Source: an uncultured bacterium
GTDB lineage: Bacteria; Bacteroidota; Bacteroidia; Bacteroidales; UBA932
Assembly (NCBI GenBank): GCA_949300025.1
Contig: CASGCS010000024.1
Span: 22,716-86,715, forward strand
Length of the DNA: 64,000 nt
Reading direction: 5' to 3'
The notes beneath the pieces were generated by a model that saw only the letters and a list, made by a program, of their open reading frames with translations, ran no database searches and was not told where the DNA came from. Positions 43,379 through 53,284 of this stretch are shown here, one piece after another. A program made the position numbers and the translations under genes. Within the stretch, counting starts at the first letter, position 1. Each line of letters opens with the position of its first letter.

Positions 43379-45277
43379 ATGAGTTTTTCACCAGATTTTT
43401 CGAGAAGATATGAGAAATTGCCGGTTACTATTTTCAAGGAGCAGCCGGAAGCCTCTAAACTGATACTCGATGCAATAATTGCAAAGAGCAACGAAAAAGC
43501 AAAAGAGGGTAAAAAATGTGTATTGGCACTTGCCGCTTCATCTGCATGCATCCAGATATATGATGACATGGTAAAGGCATACGAAGCAGGAAAGTTGAGT
43601 TTCAAATCCATAGAGATTTTCTCAATGGATGAATATTATCCGCTGGACAGAAACGAACTCCAAAGCCATTACAGATTCTTCAAGGAGTACATATTCGACC
43701 TGGTAGACATACCTGAAGAGAATATCCACTGCCTGCAGAGCAACAAAATGGACAATGTGCTCGAGTACTGCGCGTCGTTTGAAAAGGAGATTGAAAAGGC
43801 CGGTGGAATAGACATACTCATTACAAGCAACATGGGAATGAACGAGCCCGGCTCGCCCTACAATTCAAAGACAAGGCAGATTACTCTCAACTACACTTCA
43901 AGAGTTGCTGCAGCAAGCGACTTCTTTGGCGTAGAGTATGTTCCCCATCATGCAATTACGATGGGCATCGACACTATCCTCAAGGCAAAGAAGATTTATT
44001 ACCTTGCATGGGGAGAAGGCAAGGCAGGTTCCATCAAGAAGCTGGTAGAGGGCAACATTACCGACCAGGTTCCGGGTTCATACCTCCAGAACCACGACAA
44101 TGTAGACATCTTCATTGACGAGGCCGCTTCAGTAAGCCTCACAAGAGTGGAGACTCCATGGCTCACCCAGAAATGCGAGTGGACAGACTATCTGACCCGC
44201 AAATCTGTATTCTGGCTTTGCAAGAAACTCGACAAGCCCATTCTCAAACTTACAGACAGAGACTACAACGACAACGGCATGAGCGACCTCATTACCGAAA
44301 AAGGCTCTGCAAGCAGCATAAACATCAAGGTTTTCAATGATTTGCAGCACACTATTTCCGGATGGCCGGGAGGAAAGCCCAATGCCGACGACTCTACAAG
44401 ACCTGAAAGGGCTCTGCCCTACCCCAAGAGGGTGATTGTGTTCAGCCCCCACCCCGACGACGATGTCATTTCTATGGGCGGTACAGTGGCGCGCCTCTCG
44501 CAGCAGGGACATGAACTGCACATGGCCTATCAGGTTTCAGGCAATATCGCCGTATTCGACCATGACGTTGTAAGATACCTCGATTTCATACGCGAAAGCA
44601 GCGACATATACGGATTCAACCCCGCAAAGGCAGATGAAATATACAAGAGAGTGGTAGAAGAACTGAAGAAGAAACATCCGGGAGAGGCAGACCCCATGGA
44701 TGTACGCATGATAAAGACAAATATCCGCAGGAGCGAAGCCAGGGCTGCATGCCGCTATCTCGGAATACCCGAAGAGAGAGTACACTTCCTCGAACTGCCC
44801 TTCTATGAGACAGGCGGAGTAAAGAAGAAACCTCTCGGGCGCGAAGACATCGAGATTGTAAAGAACCTGATCAAATCTGTAAAACCTCATCAGATTTTTG
44901 CGGCAGGCGACCTTTCAGACCCGCATGGAACACACAGAGTATGCTTCCTTGCCATCATTGCCGCATGCAATGAACTCAAGAACGAAGAGTGGTTTAAGGA
45001 TTGCCGCGTATGGATGTACAGAGGCGCTTGGCAGGAGTGGGATGTGGCGGATGCAGAGATGGCTGTTCCTCTTAGCCCCGAAGAGGTGGAAATCAAGAGA
45101 GAGGCCATTTTCAGACATCAGTCGCAAAAAGACCGTCCTCTCTTCCCTGGTTCAGACAAACGCGAATTCTGGCAGAGGGCAGAGGAGAGAAACCACAATA
45201 CGGCCATCCTTTACGACAAACTCGGTATGGCTGAATATCAGGCTATCGAACTCTTTGTAAGATATAAATTCGACTGA
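43379..45277 (+). CDS. NagB-like / PIG-L (LmbE) deacetylase fusion protein
   Basis: A 632-residue two-domain protein. Residues about 20-290 are glucosamine-6-phosphate deaminase-like (IFSMDEYYPLDRNELQSHY; MGMNEPGSPYNSKTR). Residues about 350-625 are a PIG-L/LmbE metallo-deacetylase (FSPHPDDDVISMGG; GDLSDPHGTH). Together a GlcNAc or amino-sugar deacetylase and deaminase would be expected. Odd: the deaminase active-site segment DGHIAFNEP of E. coli NagB reads TSNMGMNEP here, so the catalytic Asp and His are replaced. Similar fusions occur in Bacteroides. It is coupled to the next gene with a 2-base gap. Confidence 0.9.
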   Translation: MSFSPDFSRRYEKLPVTIFKEQPEASKLILDAIIAKSNEKAKEGKKCVLALAASSACIQIYDDMVKAYEAGKLSFKSIEIFSMDEYYPLDRNELQSHYRFFKEYIFDLVDIPEENIHCLQSNKMDNVLEYCASFEKEIEKAGGIDILITSNMGMNEPGSPYNSKTRQITLNYTSRVAAASDFFGVEYVPHHAITMGIDTILKAKKIYYLAWGEGKAGSIKKLVEGNITDQVPGSYLQNHDNVDIFIDEAASVSLTRVETPWLTQKCEWTDYLTRKSVFWLCKKLDKPILKLTDRDYNDNGMSDLITEKGSASSINIKVFNDLQHTISGWPGGKPNADDSTRPERALPYPKRVIVFSPHPDDDVISMGGTVARLSQQGHELHMAYQVSGNIAVFDHDVVRYLDFIRESSDIYGFNPAKADEIYKRVVEELKKKHPGEADPMDVRMIKTNIRRSEARAACRYLGIPEERVHFLELPFYETGGVKKKPLGREDIEIVKNLIKSVKPHQIFAAGDLSDPHGTHRVCFLAIIAACNELKNEEWFKDCRVWMYRGAWQEWDVADAEMAVPLSPEEVEIKREAIFRHQSQKDRPLFPGSDKREFWQRAEERNHNTAILYDKLGMAEYQAIELFVRYKFD

Positions 45278-45279
45278 TA

Positions 45280-46044
45280 GTGAAAATATCAACCTATATG
45301 ACAATCCTCTTGTGTCTTGCAGCCGACATGGCTTTGGCACAAGAGGTTGCTTTTTCCGGAAAGATGAACGAAAAATACAAGACACTCGTTGTACGCGAAG
45401 TTGAATTCAATACGCCCGCTCCGTCTATACAGATGGTGGATTCTATGTTCAACCGTGAAGAGATACCTTACAACGCCATTGACGTGGAAAATTGGGGCGG
45501 ATATGAATATCACCCTCAGGTGCGCTTCAGAATGGCCTATTCTGAAAGCGAAATATATCTGCAATACCAAGTGAAAGAGCCTGTCGTAAAGGCTGTATAC
45601 GGTTCGGATACCGGAGCGCTCCCATATAAGGATTCGTGCCTCGAGTTCTTTTCGGTTCCTGCCGGAGACAGCATATACTACAATCTGGAACTGAACTGTA
45701 TAGCAAAGGGCACATTTGCAGGCGGGGCCAAAAGGAGTGAGAGGACCAGATTCGGAGAAGATGTCCTCTCCAAAATCAGACGCAGTTCGACACTCGGTTC
45801 CGAAGCGTTCGGGATAAGGGAAAATCATGAAAAACCGTTTGAATATACCGTGACGGTGGCCATTCCTCTTGAGGTATTCTCGCTCTCAAAGGTGGAACCG
45901 CTGAAGGGCAGGACAATACGCGCGAACTTCTATAAGTGCGGAGACGAAATGCCGCAGCCGCACTACCTGAGTTGGAATCCGATAGGTACGGAAAGGCCCA
46001 ATTTCCACACTCCGGAATATTTCGGATATGTAAAATTTGAATAG
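45280..46044 (+). CDS. Exported carbohydrate-binding family 9-like protein
   Basis: A 254-residue protein with a signal peptide (MTILLCLAADMALAQ) and a CBM9-like beta-sandwich (IDVENWGGYEYHPQVRFRMAYSESEIYLQYQVKE, then SWNPIGTERPNFHTPEYFGYVKFE). It starts with GTG, 2 bases after the fusion gene, so they are co-transcribed. Likely sugar binding at the periplasm or surface; the ligand is unknown. Runs into the convergent tamL gene with 28 bases between. Confidence 0.85.
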   Translation: MKISTYMTILLCLAADMALAQEVAFSGKMNEKYKTLVVREVEFNTPAPSIQMVDSMFNREEIPYNAIDVENWGGYEYHPQVRFRMAYSESEIYLQYQVKEPVVKAVYGSDTGALPYKDSCLEFFSVPAGDSIYYNLELNCIAKGTFAGGAKRSERTRFGEDVLSKIRRSSTLGSEAFGIRENHEKPFEYTVTVAIPLEVFSLSKVEPLKGRTIRANFYKCGDEMPQPHYLSWNPIGTERPNFHTPEYFGYVKFE

Positions 46045-46072
46045 CCCCGAATGGCAAACCCGGGAGGGAAAA

Positions 46073-48331
46073 TCAGAAAGGATAACCTACGCCGAACTGT
46101 ATTCCGTAATTGTCCTTTTTAAACCAACGGCCCGGACCGCTCCAAAGATGTGCGGCCGGGTCGTAAATTTTCAGACCGCAATCAAGTCTGAGCAACGCAA
46201 AACCGAGATTCAGCCTGAGCCCGAATCCCCAGTTTGCAGCAAGATGCCTGTAGAAATCATCGAAATCCATCCTGTTCCAGACATTTCCCACATCCAGAAA
46301 GGCCGCGCCTTCAAATGACCAGAAAAGCGGGAAGCGGTATTCTGCATTGGCCTCGAACCTCACATCACCGGTCTGGTTCAGGATAGAGAAGGAGTTGTCG
46401 ACAGGCGAATCCCCGGGGCCTACACCTCTTGCCTGCCATGCCCTCAGGCTGTATGCACCGCCGGCCCAGAAAAGTTTTTCGAACGGAAGCGATATGGAGT
46501 TGCCGTACCCCCGTCCGTAACCTGCAAGCACCCTGAATGCAAGGGCCTGGTTGTTCTGCCTTCCGAATCTGTAAGTGTAGACAGCTGTCAGTTCAGTCCT
46601 GAAATATTGTGAATAGGGAGAGTTCCAAATGAGTTTGTTCCCGTCTGCATCGCTCTTGAACGCCCCGTTGAAAAGACTCAGGAAGTTACCGGCCACATCG
46701 TTCTGCCATCTGAGGTAAAAATAGCTCCTTTCCGGATTTGTAGATGCATCTGTGGTATAATAGAGGTTGGTTCCGAAGCCGAGGTTGAAGTGGTCCTGAT
46801 ATGAATTCTTCAGAAATGGGTCTTCGAGCGATTCATAAAACGAGTCGCTCAGGTTAAACAGTTTCACAATACTTACCTGGATAGGATTTACCCTCAGGAA
46901 AAGTCTCTCGCGGCTGCTCCACGCATATCCGAACGATGCCGATATTATGTTTCTTTCATACTCAGGACGGTCCTGATAGTTATATGAGAGGCTGAATTCC
47001 GTTCTCGGGATATTCACCGACTTGAACCAGTCGTCGGGGAAGAAGATGAAATTGGGAATGCTCAGCGAGGTGGAGACTCCGAACTCCGTAGAGCGCACCT
47101 CATCGTTGAACTTGAACTGAAAATCGCCCATGAAACTGAGCGAGAAGATTTCTCCGCCCCTGAAAAGGTTCTTGTGAAAATAGGAGATTGCAGGAGAGAT
47201 ACCGAGCAGACCGCTCGAATTGCTCGACATTTCAAGGTTCACCTTGTAGCCCTGCAATGCAGATGAAGTGAGTTTTATATCTGTCTTGACAATATTTGAA
47301 TCCACCTCCTGCAACTGGATATTCACACCGCTGAAAATCCCGAGGTTCGAATATCTGTTATAGGTATTTGAAACAGTCTTGGCACTGTAGAGCGAATCTT
47401 TCCTTATGAGGTTCATGCGGTTCATCAGCATTCTGTTCACTACAGATTTGCCGCTGAAAATGATATTCACATTCTTGAATTTTGCGGTATCGACAGCCGT
47501 TTCGGATGAAACGGAGTCGGCTCCGCGGCGCATGTTGAACAGATTGAATCTGCTCCTGTCCGAAGAGATGTAAACCTCTCCGAACCTGTACCTTTTCAGC
47601 TTCTCACCGCTCGGTTCTCCTTCGTTGCGGCTGTAGTCCAGGATATTCAGTTCAAGCAGCGCCGTTCCTCCACGGCCTATCGTATCGGCGCTGAAAAAAA
47701 CATTGTTCTTGCTGAAGGTATAATAACCCAGATTGTTGAAATAGTCTGCAAGACGCTTTGTCTCAGCCTCCAGGAGATTTTCAGAGAGAACAGTTCCTTT
47801 CTTTATCGTAGAATTTGAAGTGTCTGCAAGGAAAAGTTCCCTTATCTGCCGATTGCCTATATTGTAGCAGACAGAATCAATCAGATACCTCTCGCCGAGA
47901 GTCACGTTATAATAGACAGTAGACTTACGGTGGCTCGTTACAACGGAATCTGCAACGGAAGAGTTGTAATAGCCGTTATAGGTCAGGTGGTTGAGCATGT
48001 TCTCCTTGCTCGATTCTATCATCGCCGTGTCTAGCACTACCGGCTTTTGCCCCACCTTCTCCACGAAACGGTCCCATCCGGAGCCCTCTCCGCCGCTCCA
48101 GTTATAGATGCTTATAAAGGGATTCCAGCCGAATATAAAGCTTGTATTTGGCTTCTGCTTTATATAAGGTTGCAAATCATGCGAATTGTAATCTTTTGAA
48201 TTTGTTACGTTTACCTTGTTTGATACAAGACGGCTCTCTCCTTCCGGGATTATTCTGGTAGTGCTGCACGATGCTGCACACAGCAGCGCCGCAAACAGGA
48301 GAATCAGGTTGAAAGGGGCCGGTTTCACCAT
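46073..48331 (-). CDS. TamL-like lipidated TamA/BamA-family outer-membrane protein
   Basis: A 752-residue Omp85 protein. It starts with a lipobox (LLCAASC) giving a lipidated N-terminus, then POTRA-like domains (about 30-360, with YLIDSVCYNIGNRQI and GYKVNLEMSSN) and a C-terminal 16-strand barrel with the Omp85 signature segments YRFPLFWSFEGAAFLDVGNVW and GFGLRLNLGFALLRLDCGLK, ending GIQFGVGYPF. Lipidated TamA homologues of this type (TamL) occur in Bacteroidetes and work with TamB; no tamB is adjacent here. It is divergent from the arginine decarboxylase gene. Confidence 0.88.
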   Translation of the reverse strand: MVKPAPFNLILLFAALLCAASCSTTRIIPEGESRLVSNKVNVTNSKDYNSHDLQPYIKQKPNTSFIFGWNPFISIYNWSGGEGSGWDRFVEKVGQKPVVLDTAMIESSKENMLNHLTYNGYYNSSVADSVVTSHRKSTVYYNVTLGERYLIDSVCYNIGNRQIRELFLADTSNSTIKKGTVLSENLLEAETKRLADYFNNLGYYTFSKNNVFFSADTIGRGGTALLELNILDYSRNEGEPSGEKLKRYRFGEVYISSDRSRFNLFNMRRGADSVSSETAVDTAKFKNVNIIFSGKSVVNRMLMNRMNLIRKDSLYSAKTVSNTYNRYSNLGIFSGVNIQLQEVDSNIVKTDIKLTSSALQGYKVNLEMSSNSSGLLGISPAISYFHKNLFRGGEIFSLSFMGDFQFKFNDEVRSTEFGVSTSLSIPNFIFFPDDWFKSVNIPRTEFSLSYNYQDRPEYERNIISASFGYAWSSRERLFLRVNPIQVSIVKLFNLSDSFYESLEDPFLKNSYQDHFNLGFGTNLYYTTDASTNPERSYFYLRWQNDVAGNFLSLFNGAFKSDADGNKLIWNSPYSQYFRTELTAVYTYRFGRQNNQALAFRVLAGYGRGYGNSISLPFEKLFWAGGAYSLRAWQARGVGPGDSPVDNSFSILNQTGDVRFEANAEYRFPLFWSFEGAAFLDVGNVWNRMDFDDFYRHLAANWGFGLRLNLGFALLRLDCGLKIYDPAAHLWSGPGRWFKKDNYGIQFGVGYPF

Positions 48332-48401
48332 TGGAATCAGGAATAATCATACAAAATTAAGTAATTTTTAATAAAAAAGTGGAATCATAAGTAAAAATGG
48401 A

Positions 48402-48409
48402 TATATTTG
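48402..48409 (+). promoter_or_regulatory. Candidate -7 in the tamL/arginine decarboxylase gap
   Basis: TATATTTG at 48402-48409 on the plus strand, 72 bases before the decarboxylase ATG, without a -33 TTG at 19-20 bases. On the other strand, TAATTTTG at 48359-48352 could serve tamL. These are single-element matches. Confidence 0.35.
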
Positions 48410-48480
48410 CCCCGACAATAAAAATCCAAGTAAGTTACATTGTTAAAAATTTTTAAATCCGGCTCACTTACTTTGCAAAA

Positions 48481-49875
48481 ATGAAAAACAAGTACATCGA
48501 CTTAATCGGACAAACTTTCGATTTTCCGCAAGACGAATTTAAAGTAGAAGACGGCGAACTATATTTCCACAATATCCCCATGATGGATATTATTGCACAA
48601 TACGGCACCCCTCTGAAGATTACCTATCTGCCAAAAATTTCCAGCCAGATTCAGAAAGCGAAAAGGCTTTTCAACGTTGCAATGGCAAAGGTAGATTACA
48701 AGGGAGTCTATCACTACTGCTATTGTACCAAAAGTTCACACTTCTCTTTTGTGCTTGAAGAGGCTTTAAAGAACGACATCTATCTGGAAACTTCTTCAGC
48801 ATTCGACCTGAACCTTATTGAAGCTCTTGAGAGCGAAGGGCATATCACCCAGGAGAAATATATCATCTGCAACGGGTTCAAGAAGGATTTGTACATAGAA
48901 AACATTGCAAACCTCAGAAACAACGGCTGGACCAACATAATACCCGTGCTCGACAACATGACAGAGTTCGACGACCTCGACCTGTGCGTAAAGGAGCCGA
49001 CCAAGATTGGTATAAGGATAGCTTCCGAGGAGGAGCCCAAATTTGAATTCTACACCTCTCGGCTTGGCATAAGATACAGCGACATCGTGCCTTTCTACCT
49101 TACAAAAATAAAGGGGAACGGCAAATTTACGCTCAAGATGCTCCACTTTTTCATAAACACCGGAATCAAGGACAATGCATATTACTGGAACGAACTTGCA
49201 AAGTGCGTGAATGTCTATGCAGACCTCAAACATGTCTGCCCAGAACTCGATTCTCTCAACATCGGTGGAGGATTTCCGATAAAGAATTCCCTCCTGCAGG
49301 ATTATGATTACGAGTATATGGCAGAAGAGGTAATTGCCCAAATCAAGAGCATTTGCCAGCAGCGCGGAGTTCCCGAGCCCAACATATTTACCGAATTCGG
49401 AAGTTTCACTGTAGGTGAAAGCGGAGCAACCATATTCCAGATTCTGGATATAAAGCAGCAGAACGACAGGGAGCGCTGGTACATGATAGACAGTTCATTC
49501 ATGACAACCCTGCCTGACACGTGGGGCATAAAGCAGCGTTTTATTCTCCTGCCTATAAACAAATGGGAAAACTCATACCAGAGAGTCTTCCTTGGAGGAC
49601 TTACATGCGATTCGCAGGACTATTACAATGCCGAAGCGCATGCAAATGCAATATTCCTCCCTACCATGGAGAGCAGGAACGACCCTCTTTACATAGGATT
49701 TTTCCATACCGGAGCATATCAGGAATCCATTGCCGGCTACGGAGGAATACAGCACTGTCTGCAACCGGCTCCCAAACACGTGATAATAGACGTGGATGAA
49801 AACGGGGAATATTTCACAAAACTGTTCAGCAAGGAACAGAGTTACAAATCCATGCTGAAAATATTGGGATATTGA
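48481..49875 (+). CDS. Arginine decarboxylase (PLP, alanine-racemase fold)
   Basis: A 464-residue PLP-dependent decarboxylase of the alanine-racemase fold, of the type annotated as arginine decarboxylase in Bacteroidales. The PLP Lys is in YCTKSSHFSF; the barrel segments SRLGIRY and SLNIGGGFPI and the C-terminal ALTCDSQDYY-like GLTCDSQD (with the Cys of the dimer active site) are seen. It makes agmatine for spermidine synthesis. Diaminopimelate and carboxynorspermidine decarboxylase are relatives; the length and N-terminal extension favour arginine. Co-transcribed with the RNA methyltransferase one base downstream. Confidence 0.85.
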   Translation: MKNKYIDLIGQTFDFPQDEFKVEDGELYFHNIPMMDIIAQYGTPLKITYLPKISSQIQKAKRLFNVAMAKVDYKGVYHYCYCTKSSHFSFVLEEALKNDIYLETSSAFDLNLIEALESEGHITQEKYIICNGFKKDLYIENIANLRNNGWTNIIPVLDNMTEFDDLDLCVKEPTKIGIRIASEEEPKFEFYTSRLGIRYSDIVPFYLTKIKGNGKFTLKMLHFFINTGIKDNAYYWNELAKCVNVYADLKHVCPELDSLNIGGGFPIKNSLLQDYDYEYMAEEVIAQIKSICQQRGVPEPNIFTEFGSFTVGESGATIFQILDIKQQNDRERWYMIDSSFMTTLPDTWGIKQRFILLPINKWENSYQRVFLGGLTCDSQDYYNAEAHANAIFLPTMESRNDPLYIGFFHTGAYQESIAGYGGIQHCLQPAPKHVIIDVDENGEYFTKLFSKEQSYKSMLKILGY

Positions 49876-49876
49876 C

Positions 49877-50659
49877 ATGGCCTCTCTCCCGCTTTCCGCC
49901 TCCAGAATCAAGTTTATCCGTTCCCTTTCCCGCAAAAAGGAGAGAGAAGAGAGCGGACTTTTCGTAGTGGAGGGGGAGAAACTTGTAAATGAAGCCATTG
50001 CATCTGGCTACAAGGTAACGGAGATATACAGGCGCGATGAGATAGGTCTCACTGCAATGGAAAGAATCTCTTCTCTGAGTTCGCCTCCGCCGGTACTTGC
50101 TGTGGTGGAACAGAAAACGGGAGAGGACTACACCTCGCAGCAATGGATAGAAAAGATTGCAGGTAAAGAGGCGCCTCTTGTACTCGTACTGGAAAACATA
50201 AAGGATCCCGGAAATATGGGGACCATGATAAGAGTGGCGGAATGGTTTGGAGTAGACGTGGTTTACCTATCGGAAGAGTGCGTGGAGATTTACAATCCAA
50301 AAGTCGTTCAGGCTACTATGGGTGCAATTTTCAGACAGAAGATTGCAACATGCCGCTCGCTGTCAGAAGTGATACGCCGCTACAAAGCCTGCGGGCTGCC
50401 GGTCTTTGCCACATCCCTTCATGGAGAGAACATCTACGCCACGGCTGAGCCGCTTACCCGTGGAGTGGTGATAATGGGCAACGAATCTGTCGGAATTTCA
50501 GATGAAATGGCTTCAGAAGCCCAAAGGCTGCTGCTGATTCCAAGTTTCCAGATGTCGGGACACGGGAGCGAGTCGCTTAACGTTGCAACGGCAACGGCCG
50601 TAGTATGTGCTGAATTCAGGCGAGAGTTCTTTGCCTCACTGCCTCAAACAAGACGATAG
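49877..50659 (+). CDS. SpoU/TrmH-family RNA 2'-O-methyltransferase
   Basis: A 260-residue SPOUT methyltransferase. The N-terminal substrate-binding domain (KFIRSLSRKKEREESGLFVVEG) precedes the knot with motif 1 KDPGNMGTMIRVAEWFG, motif 2 IMGNESVGISDEM and motif 3 SGHGSESLNVATATAV. It would methylate ribose of a tRNA or rRNA nucleotide; which one is not known. Its stop overlaps the tail of the convergent rlmB gene by 44 bases. Confidence 0.93.
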   Translation: MASLPLSASRIKFIRSLSRKKEREESGLFVVEGEKLVNEAIASGYKVTEIYRRDEIGLTAMERISSLSSPPPVLAVVEQKTGEDYTSQQWIEKIAGKEAPLVLVLENIKDPGNMGTMIRVAEWFGVDVVYLSEECVEIYNPKVVQATMGAIFRQKIATCRSLSEVIRRYKACGLPVFATSLHGENIYATAEPLTRGVVIMGNESVGISDEMASEAQRLLLIPSFQMSGHGSESLNVATATAVVCAEFRREFFASLPQTRR

Positions 50660-51359
50660 AGGTCGCTACCGACACATTCAGAGAGCCAATTTCCCCCAAC
50701 ATGGGAATCCTGCACTTCACATCGCACAGCGAAAGCACCGCAGGCGAGATGCCTTTGCCTTCCGACCCCATTACAATTGCAACGGCTCCCTTGAAATCTA
50801 CATTGTAAATCACCTCTTCGCTCTTTTCAGTTGCAGCCACTATCTTGAAACCTGCATCCTTAAGATAGTAGATTGCCTCTTTAAGATTTGACACCTTCGA
50901 GACATTCAGCCTGAGAAGCGCTCCGGCGGAGGCTTTTACCGAATCCGGTGTCACAAGCGCCCCTCCTTTTGCAGGAACCACTATGGTAGAGGCTTTTGCG
51001 CACTCGGCGCTTCTGGCTATCGCACCAAGGTTCCTTACGTCGCTTACTCCGTCGAGAAGTACGAAAATCGGGGCGCTGCCAGTTTTGAGCGCATTTTCAA
51101 CAGCATCTTCAATGGAGATGTAATCTATGGTGGAGATCTGGGCTATGACCCCCTGGTGCCTTCCGCGTGAAATTTTTTCAAGCCGCTGCAGAGGCACGAA
51201 CTGGAATGCAATATTGCGCTCCCTCAGCAGTGTTACAAGTTCGGCAAAAAGGTCGCCTCCCATACCGCTTTTGAAGAAAACCTTCTCTATCTTTTTTCCT
51301 GCCCTTACGGCCTCCATTACAGGGCGCATACCTATAATGTAATTTATCTTCTCATCCAT
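50616..51359 (-). CDS. rlmB: 23S rRNA (guanosine-2'-O)-methyltransferase RlmB
   Basis: RlmB methylates G2251 (E. coli numbering) in the 23S rRNA P loop. Motifs: VLLDGVSDVRNLGAIARSAEC, VMGSEGKGISPAVLSLC and MLGEIGSLNVSVATSIVLFE. The start is ATG 51359; an in-frame TTG at 51368 overlaps the ABC-F stop. About 247 residues. It is the last gene of the valS-to-rlmB operon and converges on and overlaps another SpoU-family gene. The family is clear; the exact site is by analogy. Confidence 0.9.
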   Translation of the reverse strand: MDEKINYIIGMRPVMEAVRAGKKIEKVFFKSGMGGDLFAELVTLLRERNIAFQFVPLQRLEKISRGRHQGVIAQISTIDYISIEDAVENALKTGSAPIFVLLDGVSDVRNLGAIARSAECAKASTIVVPAKGGALVTPDSVKASAGALLRLNVSKVSNLKEAIYYLKDAGFKIVAATEKSEEVIYNVDFKGAVAIVMGSEGKGISPAVLSLCDVKCRIPMLGEIGSLNVSVATSIVLFEAVRQRTLA

Positions 51360-51364
51360 GGCAA

Positions 51365-53284
51365 TCAATTTTCAGATGTAAGTTTGAGCCACTCGTCCAT
51401 TTTCTTGTCAAGCAGCCCCTTCAATTCTTCATATTCATTCAGCAGTTCAGTCAATCCTTGCGAATCAGACTTTTCTGCCAGCGATTTCTCCACCGCCCCC
51501 AATTTTTCCTCGAGTCGGGATATTTCATCTTCGCACCGCTCCACTCTCGCCCTGCGTCTTTTCACTTCTCTTGCCTGCTCTTTCTGCTCCGCATAGCTGA
51601 CACTCGGTCTGGATTTGGGTTTCTCCTCCACCGCTGCAGCTGGTATCTCTTTCCGCTCCAGTTCAGAAAGGGTTGCCAGCCGCTTGCGTTCCAGAAAATC
51701 GGAAATGCCTCCAAGATGCTCCTTTACAGTTCCGTCTCTGAACTCATACACCTTGTTTACAAGCCCGTCTAGAAAATCGCGGTCATGCGAGACTATCACC
51801 AGCGTACCGTCATACTTTAAAAGAGCCTGTTTGAGAATATCCTTTGAGAGCAGGTCCATGTGGTTTGTAGGCTCGTCAAGTGCAAGGAGATTGTGCGGCT
51901 TGAGCATGAGTTTGGCCATTGCCAGGCGAGCCCGCTCACCTCCGCTCAATACGGCCACTTTCTTATCTATATCCTCCCCCTTGAAGAGGAATGCTGCCAG
52001 AATGTCGCGAAGCCGCGTTCTTATGTCGCCTACCGCAATCTTGTCCAGCGTATCGTAGACCGTATCATTTTTATCAAGTATATCTTCCTGATTCTGCGCA
52101 TAGTAGCCTAAATCTACATTATAGCCGAGCGATGCTTCTCCGTCAATCGGGAAAAGTTCGCGGGTAATGACCCTCATCATCGTAGTCTTTCCCTCGCCGT
52201 TTCTGCCCACAAATGCAATCTTCTCCCCTCTTTCGATTGTAATGTTCACTCCGCTTATTATGACCTTGCTGCCGTACCCTACGACTGCCTCCTTTGCCTT
52301 GAAGACAACCTGTCCGGAACGCGGCGCGGGCGGGAATTTCACGGTCATGGCAGCAGTATCTTCCAAATCCACCTCAATCCTTTCAAGTTTTTCCAACTGC
52401 TTTATCCTGCTCTGCACCTGATTGCTCTTTGTAGCCTTGTATCTGAACCGCTCTATGAACTCTTCTGTCTTGTCTATCATCCTCTGCTGGTTCTCGTATG
52501 CGGCACGCTGCTGCTCGATACGCTCTTTGCGCAATATCTTGTATCTGGAATAGGGAACCTTGTAATCGTAGATTCTGCCAAGCATGATTTCCACCGTCCT
52601 GTTTGTAATGTTATCAAGAAACTTTCGGTCGTGGGAAATCAGAACTATCGCTCCGTTGAAATTTTTCAGATAATCTTCAAACCACTCAATTGACTCTATG
52701 TCGAGATGGTTTGTGGGCTCGTCGAGCAAGAGCATGTCGGGTTTGCGAAGCAGGATTTTCGCCAGTTCAATTCTCATGTTCCACCCCTGGCTGAAAGTGG
52801 AGGTTGGACGGGAGAATTCCTCCCTTTTAAATCCCAGCCCTACGAGCACTCTTTCCGCCTGCGACTCAACAGGCTCATTTTCAATTAATGAAACTCTATC
52901 GTTATATTCATTGAGAGAGATAATCAGCCTCTCATACTCCTTGCTTTGGTAATCTGTACGTTGTGCAAGCTGCTCTGAAATCTCCTCAATCTTCTTCTGC
53001 ATGTCGAAAAGTTCGGAGAAGGCGGTAAGCGTCTCGTCTATTACGCTCTTATCCTTTGCATGTTCCATCTGCTGCGGAAGGTAACCTATTTTGAGCCCGG
53101 CAGGCCTTACAACCTTTCCCTCTGTAGGGGTGTTAAGCCCGAGGATTATCTTCAGAAGCGTAGACTTCCCCGCCCCGTTCTTGCCGACAAGACCTATCTT
53201 GTCATTGTCATTTATATGGAAATTAATGTCGTTCAGAAGTGTAAAGCCTCCGAATGCAACTGTCAGGTTATTTATCGAAATCAC
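51365..53284 (-). CDS. ABC-F family ATPase (Uup/EttA-like)
   Basis: A 639-residue soluble ABC-F protein. Two nucleotide domains: Walker A GKNGAGKSTLLK and GRNGEGKTTMMR, signatures FSQGWNMRIELAK and LSGGERARLAMAK, Walker B with LLLDEPTNHLDIES and LALDEPTNHMDLLS. A linker lies between (about 245-320). The C-terminus is charged and coiled-coil-like (KRRRARVERCEDEI, LEEKLGAVEKSL), as in Uup. Such proteins act on the ribosome E site; antibiotic protection is possible but not shown. It starts inside the tatC end (17-base overlap). Confidence 0.95.
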   Translation of the reverse strand: MISINNLTVAFGGFTLLNDINFHINDNDKIGLVGKNGAGKSTLLKIILGLNTPTEGKVVRPAGLKIGYLPQQMEHAKDKSVIDETLTAFSELFDMQKKIEEISEQLAQRTDYQSKEYERLIISLNEYNDRVSLIENEPVESQAERVLVGLGFKREEFSRPTSTFSQGWNMRIELAKILLRKPDMLLLDEPTNHLDIESIEWFEDYLKNFNGAIVLISHDRKFLDNITNRTVEIMLGRIYDYKVPYSRYKILRKERIEQQRAAYENQQRMIDKTEEFIERFRYKATKSNQVQSRIKQLEKLERIEVDLEDTAAMTVKFPPAPRSGQVVFKAKEAVVGYGSKVIISGVNITIERGEKIAFVGRNGEGKTTMMRVITRELFPIDGEASLGYNVDLGYYAQNQEDILDKNDTVYDTLDKIAVGDIRTRLRDILAAFLFKGEDIDKKVAVLSGGERARLAMAKLMLKPHNLLALDEPTNHMDLLSKDILKQALLKYDGTLVIVSHDRDFLDGLVNKVYEFRDGTVKEHLGGISDFLERKRLATLSELERKEIPAAAVEEKPKSRPSVSYAEQKEQAREVKRRRARVERCEDEISRLEEKLGAVEKSLAEKSDSQGLTELLNEYEELKGLLDKKMDEWLKLTSEN

